This document shows, piece after piece, positions 41,595 through 48,960 of a DNA stretch of 64,000 nucleotides (within the stretch, counting starts at the first letter, position 1; each line of letters begins with the position of its first letter). The stretch lies in assembly GCF_024213665.1 (NCBI RefSeq), contig NZ_JANAVP010000010.1, positions 154,760 to 218,759 on the forward strand, given 5' to 3'. Position numbers and translations under genes: made by a program. Under the pieces are notes generated by a model, which did not search any database, had not been told where the DNA came from, and was given only the letters and a program-made list of their open reading frames with translations. This DNA is from Streptomyces sp. A3M-1-3 (GTDB lineage: Bacteria; Actinomycetota; Actinomycetes; Streptomycetales; Streptomycetaceae).

Positions 41595-42392
41595 GTGGCG
41601 AACACGACCACCCGAGGCCGCGGCGCCGGCTCGCCCGGCCGCCGCTCCGTGACCGCGGCCGCCCGCGCGGCGGCCAGGCGCACCGAGCGCGCCGGCCTCG
41701 CCGCGGCCGAAGGCCGTGAGGACGACGCCGATGACGAGTCCGGGCAGCGGCCACCGGAACAGCACGCCGGACCCGTACTGCGCGTGGAGGACCCGAGCCC
41801 CGCGCCGGAGGCACCGGAGCCGTCGGAGGCACCGGAGGAGGCCGGACACGCCTCGTCCGGGGAGGCCCGCTCGGGGCCGTCGCGAGGGCGGCGGCGCGGG
41901 CTGGTCAGCGCCGTGCTCGCCGTCGTGGTCGTGGCCGGGCTGGTCGCGGCGGCGGTGCTCGGGTGGACGTACTGGGACGGCAGGCGGACGGACGCGGCAC
42001 GGGTGCAGGCGCTCGCCGCCGCGCGGAAGGCGGCGCCCGTCGTCCTCTCGTACGACCACCGGCGCCTCGACCAGAACTTCGCGGCGGCGCTCGGTCATCT
42101 GACCGGTTCCTTCCGGGACGAGTACCGCAGGACGACCAAGGCGGTGGTGGCGCCCACGGCGAAGAAGTACCAGGGGGTGGTCAAGGCCACGGTGGTGAAA
42201 CCGCCGGGCGGCGGCGCCCCGGCGGCCTCGGTGGTGTCGGCTTCGCCGGACAGGGCTGTCGTCCTGCTCTTCGTCAACCAGGTCACCCGGAGCACTCAGG
42301 TCACGGGGGACCGTGTCGACCTGAACCGGGTGCGGATGACGCTGACTCTCACCTCGGGCGGCTGGAAGGTGAGCGCCGTCGACGCGCTGTAG
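41595..42392 (+). CDS. Mce-associated membrane protein (Mas) 2
   Basis: The 265-residue protein begins at GTG 41595 after GAGGAG. A long charged Ala/Glu/Pro-rich cytoplasmic part (about 100 residues) precedes one membrane helix (LVSAVLAVVVVAGLVAAAVLGW). An NTF2-like outer domain follows, with AARKAAPVVLSYDHRRLDQN. It is the last gene of the operon, 35 bp after Mas 1. A terminator follows at 42471. Confidence 0.87.
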   Translation: MANTTTRGRGAGSPGRRSVTAAARAAARRTERAGLAAAEGREDDADDESGQRPPEQHAGPVLRVEDPSPAPEAPEPSEAPEEAGHASSGEARSGPSRGRRRGLVSAVLAVVVVAGLVAAAVLGWTYWDGRRTDAARVQALAAARKAAPVVLSYDHRRLDQNFAAALGHLTGSFRDEYRRTTKAVVAPTAKKYQGVVKATVVKPPGGGAPAASVVSASPDRAVVLLFVNQVTRSTQVTGDRVDLNRVRMTLTLTSGGWKVSAVDAL

Positions 42393-42470
42393 TTTCGTAC
42401 GAAAGTCGGTACGGCTCTCCGTACAGACCGCCTCCCGAGCTGGGACGACAGAAGCCAGGACGTGGCTTCC

Positions 42471-42498
42471 GCCTCCCCGCTCGGGGGGGCATTTTTTT
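42471..42498 (+). terminator. Rho-independent terminator of the mce operon
   Basis: An 8-bp stem with one wobble pair (42471-42478 with 42483-42490) and a 4-nt loop is followed by ATTTTTTT. It is the only terminator in the window with a long T-run. Confidence 0.9.
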
Positions 42499-42509
42499 GT
42501 GGGTCGCTC

Positions 42510-42574
42510 TTGACAGTCCTCCGCCCTTCGGGGCACTCTTCCATCAAGCAGAAATGAACTTCCGCAATACGGAA
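42510..42574 (+). promoter_or_regulatory. hyi-glxR promoter with two 15-bp operators
   Basis: TTGACA (42510-42515), 18 nt and a weak CACTCT (42534-42539) form the likely promoter. The box TTCCATCAAGCAGAA (42539-42553) starts at the -10. A perfect-arm box TTCCGCAATACGGAA (42560-42574) follows with centres 21 bp apart, overlapping the ribosome site GGAAGGAG. Aligned boxes are found at aceB and gcl. Binding would block transcription initiation. Confidence 0.7.
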
Positions 42575-42591
42575 GGAGCGCATAACCCCTC

Positions 42592-43452
42592 ATGGCCCCT
42601 CTTCTTTCGGACAAGCGCGGCTCGGACCAGCGCTTCGATGTGAACCTGTCGATCCTCTTCACGGAACTCCCGCTCCTGGAGCGCCCCGCTGCCGCCGCCG
42701 CGGCGGGCTTCACGGCGGTCGAGCTGTGGTGGCCCTGGATCGAGACCCCCACCCCGCCGCAGGCCGAACTCGACGCCCTCAAGAAGGCGCTGGAGGATGC
42801 CGGCACCCAGCTGGTGGGCCTGAACTTCTACGCCGGACAGCTCCCGGGCCCGGACCGCGGCGCGGTCTCGGTACCCGGTGAGGAGTCGGACCGCTTCCGC
42901 GCCAACATCGACGTGGCGGCCGACTTCGCCGCCTCGGTCGGCTGCAAGGCGCTCAACGCGCTCTACGGCAACCGCGTCGACGGCGTCGACCCCGCCGTCC
43001 AGGACGAGCTCGCCCTGGAGAACCTGGTGCGCGCGGCCCGCGCCGCCGACCGGGTCGGGGCGATCCTCCTGATCGAGACGCTCAACAAGCCCGAGTCACC
43101 GCTCTACCCGCTGGTGAGCGCCCCGGCCGCGATCGAGGTCGTGGACAAGGTCAACGCGGCCACGGGACTGGGCAACGCCAAGTTCCTGCTGGACCTGTAC
43201 CACCTGTCGATGAACGGCGAGGACCTGCCCCAGGCCATCGCAACGTACGCCGACAAGACCGGACACGTCCAGATCGCCGACAACCCGGGCCGCGGCGCCC
43301 CCGGCACGGGTTCGCTGCCGCTGGAGGACCTGCTGGACAGCCTCCGGAAGGCGGGCTACGACGGCTGGGTCGGCCTGGAGTACAAGGCCGGCGACGCCCC
43401 GAGCGCCGAGTCCTTCGGCTGGCTGCCGGCCGAGGCCCGCGCGGGCCACTGA
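42592..43452 (+). CDS. hyi: Hydroxypyruvate isomerase (TIM-barrel)
   Basis: The 286-residue protein is of the AP-endonuclease-2-like TIM-barrel family. It interconverts hydroxypyruvate and tartronate semialdehyde in the glyoxylate pathway. Typical segments are RFDVNLSILFTELPLLERPA, AGFTAVELWWPW, LIETLNKPESPLYPL, KFLLDLYHLSMNGEDL and GHVQIADNPGRGAPGTG, with metal-binding E, D and H residues. The start at ATG 42592 has GGAAGGAG upstream inside operator two. It is followed after 35 bp by glxR. Confidence 0.93.
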   Translation: MAPLLSDKRGSDQRFDVNLSILFTELPLLERPAAAAAAGFTAVELWWPWIETPTPPQAELDALKKALEDAGTQLVGLNFYAGQLPGPDRGAVSVPGEESDRFRANIDVAADFAASVGCKALNALYGNRVDGVDPAVQDELALENLVRAARAADRVGAILLIETLNKPESPLYPLVSAPAAIEVVDKVNAATGLGNAKFLLDLYHLSMNGEDLPQAIATYADKTGHVQIADNPGRGAPGTGSLPLEDLLDSLRKAGYDGWVGLEYKAGDAPSAESFGWLPAEARAGH

Positions 43453-43487
43453 CTCTTCGTACCAAAGTTTTTAGAGAGGCACCCCTA

Positions 43488-44378
43488 ATGAGCAATCTCC
43501 CCAAGATCGCGTGGATCGGCCTCGGCATCATGGGCTCGCCCATGTCCGAGAACCTGCTGAAGGCGGGCTACGACGTCACCGGCTTCACGCTGGAGCAGGA
43601 CAAGATCGACCGCTTCGTCGCGGCCGGCGGCAAGGGCGCGTCCTCGATCGCCGAGGCCGTCAAGGACGCCGACGTCGTCATCACGATGGTCCCCGCCTCC
43701 CCGCAGGTCGAGGCCATCTCGTACGGCGAGAACGGCATCCTGGAGAACGCCAGGTCCGGCGCCCTCGTCATCGACATGTCGTCGATCACCCCGCAGACCT
43801 CCGTGGACCTCGCGAAGAACGCGGCCGAGAAGGGCATCCGTGTCCTGGACGCCCCGGTCTCCGGCGGCGAGGCCGGTGCGATCGAGGCCGTACTGTCGAT
43901 CATGGTCGGTGGCGACCAGGCCGACTTCGACAGCGCCCTGCCGATCCTCGAGGCGCTGGGCAAGACCATCGTCCTGTGCGGCCCGCACGGCTCCGGCCAG
44001 ACGGTCAAGGCCGCCAACCAGCTCATCGTCGCGGTCAACATCCAGGCGTGCGCCGAGGCCGTCGTCTTCCTCGAGAAGTCCGGCGTGAACCTCCAGGCCG
44101 CCCTGGACGTGCTGGGCGGCGGTCTGGCCGGCTCGACGGTCCTGACCCGCAAGAAGGACAACTTCCTGAACCGGGACTTCAAGCCCGGCTTCCGGATCGA
44201 CCTGCACCACAAGGACATGGGCATCGTCACCGACGCCGCCCGCAACGTCGGCGCCGCTCTCCCGGTCGGCGCCGTCGTCGCCCAGCTGGTCGCCTCGCTG
44301 CGCGCCCAGGGCGACGGCGGCCTGGACCACTCGGCCCTGCTGCGCGCCGTCGAGCGCCTCTCCGGCCAGCAGGTCTGA
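43488..44378 (+). CDS. glxR: 2-hydroxy-3-oxopropionate (tartronate semialdehyde) reductase
   Basis: The 296-residue enzyme of the beta-hydroxyacid dehydrogenase family reduces tartronate semialdehyde to D-glycerate with NAD(P)H. The Rossmann motif GLGIMGSPMSENLLKAGYDV is at the N-terminus, the substrate loop is DAPVSGGEAGAIE (about residue 122), and the catalytic Lys is in SGQTVKAANQLIV (about residue 170). It is probably transcribed with hyi. It uses the product of glyoxylate carboligase, which is encoded 15 kb away. Confidence 0.95.
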   Translation: MSNLPKIAWIGLGIMGSPMSENLLKAGYDVTGFTLEQDKIDRFVAAGGKGASSIAEAVKDADVVITMVPASPQVEAISYGENGILENARSGALVIDMSSITPQTSVDLAKNAAEKGIRVLDAPVSGGEAGAIEAVLSIMVGGDQADFDSALPILEALGKTIVLCGPHGSGQTVKAANQLIVAVNIQACAEAVVFLEKSGVNLQAALDVLGGGLAGSTVLTRKKDNFLNRDFKPGFRIDLHHKDMGIVTDAARNVGAALPVGAVVAQLVASLRAQGDGGLDHSALLRAVERLSGQQV

Positions 44379-44434
44379 CCCGCGGTCTGACCCGCGGGTC
44401 TGACCCTCCCCGGGCCTGATGGCCCGCCCTGGAA

Positions 44435-44496
44435 TTCCGGACGGTGCCGGTGCTGACACCTGTCCTGTCGCGCCCAAGCGCCGGCGCCGTCCGGAA
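44435..44496. terminator. Long hairpin between glxR and catalase
   Basis: A 16-bp stem with one G-U-type pair (44435-44450 with 44481-44496) encloses a 30-nt loop. It sits 57 bp after the glxR stop and 18 bp before the catalase operator. It probably ends the hyi-glxR transcript. Confidence 0.65.
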
Positions 44497-44513
44497 CACC
44501 CCTTCATCTTTCT

Positions 44514-44554
44514 TCAACAAACTGTTGACGCTGCGTTCAGCCCGAACTTAGGCT
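44514..44554 (+). promoter_or_regulatory. Catalase promoter with TCAACA-N3-TGTTGA operator
   Basis: The perfect 6-3-6 inverted repeat TCAACA-AAC-TGTTGA (44514-44528) overlaps the first four bases of TTGACG (44525-44530). An 18-nt spacer and TAGGCT (44549-44554) follow. The urate operon promoter at 28.07 kb is built identically, including the operator/-35 overlap and the spacer length. This suggests one regulator controls H2O2-producing urate oxidase and H2O2-removing catalase together. Confidence 0.75.
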
Positions 44555-44609
44555 CCACATTGACGGAAGCCGTTTTCCGTCAGCAGCTCCCCGCACGCGG
44601 AAGGTCACC

Positions 44610-46067
44610 ATGTCGAAGCGAACGCTGACGACCGAGTCCGGCGCCCCGGTCGCCGATAATCAGAATTCCTCCACCGCCGGCGTCGGTGGCCCGCTCCTCC
44701 TGCAGGACCAGCACCTGCTGGAGAAGCTCGCCCGCTTCAACCGCGAGCGCATCCCGGAGCGTGTCGTGCACGCCCGCGGCTCCGGTGCCTACGGCTACTT
44801 CGAGGTGACCGACGACGTCACCGGCTTCACCAGCGCCAACTTCCTGGGCGAGGTCGGCAAGCGGACCGAGACTTTCATCCGCTTCTCGACCGTCGCCGAC
44901 TCCCTCGGTGGCGCGGACGCGGTCCGTGACCCGCGCGGCTTCGCCCTGAAGTTCTACACCGAAGAGGGCAACTACGACCTCGTCGGCAACAACACCCCGG
45001 TGTTCTTCATCAAGGACCCGATCAAGTTCCCCGACTTCATCCACTCCCAGAAGCGCGACCCCTTCACGGGCAAGCAGGAGCCGGACAACGTCTGGGACTT
45101 CTGGGCGCACGCCCCCGAGGCGACGCACCAGGTCACCTGGCTGATGGGCGACCGCGGTATCCCCGCCTCGTACCGTCACATGAACGGCTACGGCTCGCAC
45201 ACCTACCAGTGGACGAACGCCCAGGGCGAGGCCTTCTTCGTCAAGTACCACTTCAAGACGAACCAGGGCGTCCGCTCCCTGAGCGCCGAGCAGGCCGCCG
45301 AGCTGGTCGGCCAGGACGCCAACTCGCACCAGACGGACCTCCTGCAGGCGATCGAGCGCGGTGTGAACCCCTCGTGGACCCTGTACGTCCAGGTCATGCC
45401 GGGCGCCGAGGCAGCGGACTACCGCTTCAACCCGTTCGACCTCACCAAGGTGTGGCCGCACGCGGACTACCCGCTCCAGCGTGTCGGCCGCCTGGTGCTC
45501 GACCGCAACCCGGAGAACGTCTTCGCCGAGGTCGAGCAGGCAGCCTTCTCCCCGAACAACTTCGTTCCGGGTATCGGACCGTCGCCCGACAAGATGCTCC
45601 AGGGCCGTCTCTTCGCCTACGCGGACGCCCACCGCTACCGCCTGGGCGTCAACCACACCCTGCTGCCGGTGAACGCGCCGAAGGCGACGGAGGCCGTCAA
45701 CTACGGCCGTGACGGTGCCATGGCCCTGCGCAACGGCTCGCGCCACGACAAGAACTACGAGCCCAACTCGTACCAGGGCCCGGCCGAGACCGGTCAGCCG
45801 CTGTCCGCCCCGCTGGCGATCCACGGCTACACCGGCACGCACGAGGCCCCGCTGCACACCAAGGACGACGACTTCTTCCAGGCGGGCGAGCTCTACCGTC
45901 TGATGTCCGAGGACGAGAAGGGCCGTCTCGTGGCCAACATCGCCGGCGGCCTCTCGCAGGTCACCCGCGACGACGTCATCGAGAAGAACCTCGCTCACTT
46001 CCACGCCGCAGACGCCGAGTACGGCAAGCGCGTCGAGGAGGCCGTCCGCGCCCTGCGCGAGGACTAG
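44610..46067 (+). CDS. katA: Catalase (haem, small-subunit clade)
   Basis: The monofunctional haem catalase has 485 residues, the size of clade 3. The catalytic His is in [17 protein letters not shown] (about residue 56), and the conserved Asn/Phe region is [20 protein letters not shown]. The proximal haem ligand Tyr is in [16 protein letters not shown] (about residue 337). GGAAGG precedes ATG 44610. The operator shared with the urate operon suggests that its job includes removing the peroxide released by urate oxidase. Confidence 0.97.
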   Translation: MSKRTLTTESGAPVADNQNSSTAGVGGPLLLQDQHLLEKLARFNRERIPERVVHARGSGAYGYFEVTDDVTGFTSANFLGEVGKRTETFIRFSTVADSLGGADAVRDPRGFALKFYTEEGNYDLVGNNTPVFFIKDPIKFPDFIHSQKRDPFTGKQEPDNVWDFWAHAPEATHQVTWLMGDRGIPASYRHMNGYGSHTYQWTNAQGEAFFVKYHFKTNQGVRSLSAEQAAELVGQDANSHQTDLLQAIERGVNPSWTLYVQVMPGAEAADYRFNPFDLTKVWPHADYPLQRVGRLVLDRNPENVFAEVEQAAFSPNNFVPGIGPSPDKMLQGRLFAYADAHRYRLGVNHTLLPVNAPKATEAVNYGRDGAMALRNGSRHDKNYEPNSYQGPAETGQPLSAPLAIHGYTGTHEAPLHTKDDDFFQAGELYRLMSEDEKGRLVANIAGGLSQVTRDDVIEKNLAHFHAADAEYGKRVEEAVRALRED

Positions 46068-46080
46068 GAGCAACCAGGCT

Positions 46081-46117
46081 GCGCCCGGACCCTGATGGGA
46101 GGTCAGGCCCCGGGTGC
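46081..46117 (+). terminator. Terminator after catalase
   Basis: A 15-bp stem with three mismatches (46081-46095 with 46103-46117) and a 7-nt loop begins 13 bp after the catalase stop. Confidence 0.6.
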
Positions 46118-46463
46118 CGAGCCCGCACCGCGGACCCGGATGAGGGGTGGTCACGCGGTACGGGAGGACGAGGACCGCGGCGGCGAGCGAGCCAGTGCGG
46201 TGGTAAAGGCTCCGGGCCCGCCTCTTGACCTGAGGGAAGCGGACAACCAGGAGACCATTCGCCCCCGCCGCGGTCCCAGCCACATCTGCGTCACCCGCCA
46301 GTCTCCGCCCGGCGGTGCGAACGTCCTGTCGCGCCAGCCTCGTTCCGTCGGGCGGTACCAACCGCACAGCCAGAGCGCCGAGTCACGGACGGTCCCGTGA
46401 CACGGCGCTCTGTTGCGTACGGTGACCAGAGCGGTTGTCAGACCGCTCCGCTACGTTGGCGCC
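46118..46463. other. Non-coding stretch at the start of the second accessory block
   Basis: No gene or repeat is recognised. TACGTT at 46452-46457 sits six bases before the next ATG and could be the -10 of a leaderless transcript, since no ribosome site precedes that gene. Confidence 0.4.
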
Positions 46464-47162
46464 ATGACGGAATTCGTACTGGTCGCAGGCGCGTGGCTCG
46501 GATCGTGGGCGTGGGACGAGGTGGTGCCGCAGCTGCGTGCGGCCGGCCACGGCGCCCACCCAGTGACGCTGTCCGGCCTCGCCGACAAGCAGAGCTTGCC
46601 GGCCGGGCAGCAGACTCACGTTCAGGACATCGTCGACGAAGTCGAACGAAATGATCTGCGCGACGTCGTCCTCGTCGGGCACAGCTACTCGGGCATCCCG
46701 GTCGGTCAGGCCGCCGAGCGGATCGGCGACCGGCTGGCCCGCGTGGTCTTCGTCGACTCCACTGTTCCGACCGAGCGCGAGTCGTTCGCCTCCGGCTGGT
46801 GGGAGGGCCCGGCGAAGCTGGAGGCTTCGATCGCCGGGAACGGCGGCTTCTGGGCACCGCTGACCGCGGCCGACTACGACGGACAGGGCCTCACCCATGA
46901 GCAGGTAGCACGGATTGTAGGCGGCTCGACGCCGCACCCGGGGGGCACGCTGACCGAGCCGGCCGTGCTGGCACGGCCACTCGGCGAGCTTCCGGCGACG
47001 TACATCAAGTGCCTGCTCGACGGCGCCGAGCCAAGCGACGACGTGTCCAAGCTGCTGACCAGCGAGCACTGGCGGCTGGTCGAAATGGACACCGGGCACT
47101 GGCCGATGTTCTCCCAACCGAGCGAACTGGCGGGGATCCTCCTCGAAGCGGCCGGGGAGTAA
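46464..47162 (+). CDS. Alpha/beta-fold hydrolase (salicylate-esterase/hydroxynitrile-lyase-like)
   Basis: The 232-residue protein is of the MES/HNL-like alpha/beta-hydrolase group. It has FVLVAGAWLGSWAWDEVVPQ at the N-terminus, the nucleophile Ser in VLVGHSYSGIPVG, an acid region near YIKCLLDG and the catalytic His in MDTGHWPMFSQP. Both Ser and His are intact, unlike the hydrolase at 21.6 kb. The natural substrate is unknown. ATG 46464 lacks a ribosome site and may be leaderless. A longer frame from 46413 is possible but lies outside the family start. Confidence 0.88.
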   Translation: MTEFVLVAGAWLGSWAWDEVVPQLRAAGHGAHPVTLSGLADKQSLPAGQQTHVQDIVDEVERNDLRDVVLVGHSYSGIPVGQAAERIGDRLARVVFVDSTVPTERESFASGWWEGPAKLEASIAGNGGFWAPLTAADYDGQGLTHEQVARIVGGSTPHPGGTLTEPAVLARPLGELPATYIKCLLDGAEPSDDVSKLLTSEHWRLVEMDTGHWPMFSQPSELAGILLEAAGE

Positions 47163-47192
47163 CCGCAGCTCCAAGGTGTGCTCAGCGGAGAG

Positions 47193-47546
47193 CTACGTAC
47201 TCCGGTGCAGGTGCCATCGGCGCGCGGCTTCGAGCATGCGGGCCGTCCAGGCATCGGGGTGATCTCCTGCGATTTCGGTCCACATTCTTTCACTCAAGAA
47301 CGCGGGGTCCAGCCACGGGGCTCCGCGGTGGAGTAGTCGGCGTGGTGCCCGTCGATCACCTCGAAGGTGATCGCTACGTAGCCCCTTGAGGAACATGGTT
47401 CCGGCGGTGGTGTGGACACGCGCGCAGCGGGCGCTGTTCAGGCCCGCGGAGACTGTCTCGGCCTTGAAGATCCCGCCCGTCTCGGCCTCGATGGCGGTTC
47501 GGACTCGGGCGGGCAAGTCGTCGAGGTCGATCGGGGGCACGGCCAT
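47193..47546 (-). pseudogene. Decayed aminoglycoside-phosphotransferase-like gene
   Basis: From ATG 47546 the frame encodes the N-terminus of a small phosphotransferase family (IDLDDLPARVRTAIEAETGG, FKAETVSAGLNSA, GTMFLKGLRSDH). It then jumps to another frame reading FEVIDGHHADYS, and finally returns to WLDPAFLSERMW. About 150 residues, including the catalytic HxD..N loop, are missing through deletions and frameshifts. The family assignment is from memory of the N-terminal pattern. Confidence 0.65.
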
Positions 47547-47605
47547 GGTGGACAGGCTCCCAGATGGGTTGGCCCTCAGCCTCGATCCACCGAGGTGGAT
47601 CGAGG

Positions 47606-48241
47606 CTATGCAGACAGGGCGATGCCGAGGGAGTCCGCGCCCATGGGCTTCGGTGCGCCCTTCTCGTAGAAGACGTCGAGTTCCGTGATCGTGAACCCTG
47701 CGCTCGTCAGCATGTCGACGATCGGCCGGGTGAGGTGACACCCGCCGAAGAGCCGCTTGTTCAACGGCTCCAAGCGTCGTTGCCAGCGGCGGACGTTCTC
47801 GTCCTCTTCCGGGGCCAGCCCGTGCTCGATGAAATGCAAAGTCCCACCGGGCTTGAGCACGCGCCGCACTTCGCGCAGAGCGGCATCGGCATCGGCATCG
47901 GCATCGGGAATGGTGCAGAGCGTCCAGGTGGACAGCGCGGCGTCAAAACCGTCGTCTTCGAAGGGCAACGACTGGCCGTCCAGCCCGGCGCGCCGTACGG
48001 GGATGCCTGACGCCCTGACGCGTTCGCCGGCAAGCCTCCACCCGACATCGGAAGGCTCGACCGCGGCCACGCCGGTGACAGCCGCCGGGTAGAAGGGAAC
48101 GTTGTGCCCCGTCCCGAACCCGATCTCGACGATGTCGCCCTTCAGGCCGTCGCAGACTCGGCGCCGTAGCGGTTCGGCTGCCTTGACCCCGCAGGCGACG
48201 TTGACAATCCGCGGCACGACTCGCTCGGCATAGAACCCCAT
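47606..48241 (-). CDS. Class I SAM-dependent methyltransferase
   Basis: The 211-residue protein is a UbiE/Methyltransf_11-type enzyme. Motif I is DIVEIGFGTGHNVPFYP (SAM binding), an acidic residue ends the next strand (AAVEPSD), FDAALSTWTLCTIPDAD is motif II-like, and REVRRVLKPGGTLHFIEHG is motif III. The substrate is not evident. A run of GCATCG hexamers (47879-47908 region) encodes an Asp-Ala repeat in the middle of the fold, which is unusual and may vary in length between strains. Confidence 0.9.
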   Translation of the reverse strand: MGFYAERVVPRIVNVACGVKAAEPLRRRVCDGLKGDIVEIGFGTGHNVPFYPAAVTGVAAVEPSDVGWRLAGERVRASGIPVRRAGLDGQSLPFEDDGFDAALSTWTLCTIPDADADADAALREVRRVLKPGGTLHFIEHGLAPEEDENVRRWQRRLEPLNKRLFGGCHLTRPIVDMLTSAGFTITELDVFYEKGAPKPMGADSLGIALSA

Positions 48242-48393
48242 GGCGCCATCCGCGTCTCATGTCCAGCAATGCACCGGAGGGGTTGTGGTGCACCGCGGTT
48301 GGTGATTTGGCTTCAGGCAGCCTGCAGGCCACCACAAGTCAGGGATAACGGGGTTCGCTGGTTCGGGCTGGCCGGGGTGCCCTTCCCGGTTTC

Positions 48394-48960
48394 GTGAGCG
48401 GAAATGGATCAGGACCGGCCTCGAAGATTCCCGATGTCAACAAGCAGATGGTCCTCTTCAAGTCCGCCAAGCTTGGCAAGATCCAGGACGCAGCCCATGC
48501 GTTCGATGTGATCGGGAACTGGATGCCGGTCATCACCGTGCTCCTCGGCGCGGCCGGGGTGCTGCTCGCCCGTCACCGCAGACGCGCCCTCGCCAAGACC
48601 GCCATCGGTGCCGCCCTGGCCTGCCTGATCGTTTCCATCGTCCTGGTCATCGCCCGCCGCTACTACCTCGACCACCTGCCCGCCCAGGTGCAGTCCGAGG
48701 CCGCCGCCGCAGCGGTCTTCGACACGCTCGTGCACTTCCTGCGCATGACTCTCCGCACCGTGATCGTGCTCGGCGTGATCGTCGCTCTCGGCGCCTATCT
48801 GATCGGACCCGGCCGACTGCCGCGCGCCGTGCGGGGTACGGCCGAGCGCACCGCCGATTCCGTGGCGCGCTGGGGCGACAAGATCTCTCTGCCGGCTGCG
48901 ACGGGCCGGGTCGGGGCCACGCGCGGTGGGTCACCGGGGAACCAGTTGCCCGATCACTGA
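48394..48960 (+). CDS. Membrane protein, probably the C-terminal half of a larger family member
   Basis: The 188-residue frame starts at GTG 48394 and has three predicted helices (IGNWMPVITVLLGAAGVLLA, IGAALACLIVSIVLVIA, TVIVLGVIVALGAYLIGP). In Streptomyces I recall proteins of about 450 residues whose last 190 residues look like this after a long extracytoplasmic domain. That domain is absent here; the frame is closed by TAA at 48346. It is therefore likely a 5'-truncated gene, although it might still be expressed. It converges with the sulfatase, overlapping by 7 bp. Confidence 0.65.
   Translation: MSGNGSGPASKIPDVNKQMVLFKSAKLGKIQDAAHAFDVIGNWMPVITVLLGAAGVLLARHRRRALAKTAIGAALACLIVSIVLVIARRYYLDHLPAQVQSEAAAAAVFDTLVHFLRMTLRTVIVLGVIVALGAYLIGPGRLPRAVRGTAERTADSVARWGDKISLPAATGRVGATRGGSPGNQLPDH

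Noticed and set aside
42393..42404. 12-bp palindrome TTTCGTACGAAA just after the mce operon as an operator
   Set aside because: It lies at the very end of the operon before the terminator, with no promoter nearby. A similar TTCGTAC occurs before glxR but without symmetry, so chance is likely.
44562..44582. Inverted repeat GACGGAA...TTCCGTC before catalase as a third glyoxylate box
   Set aside because: The arms are in the opposite order (GGAA..TTCC) and the spacing differs from the 15-bp boxes.
47879..47908. GCATCG repeats as a CRISPR or minisatellite element
   Set aside because: The repeats are hexamers without spacers and lie inside a well-supported methyltransferase frame.
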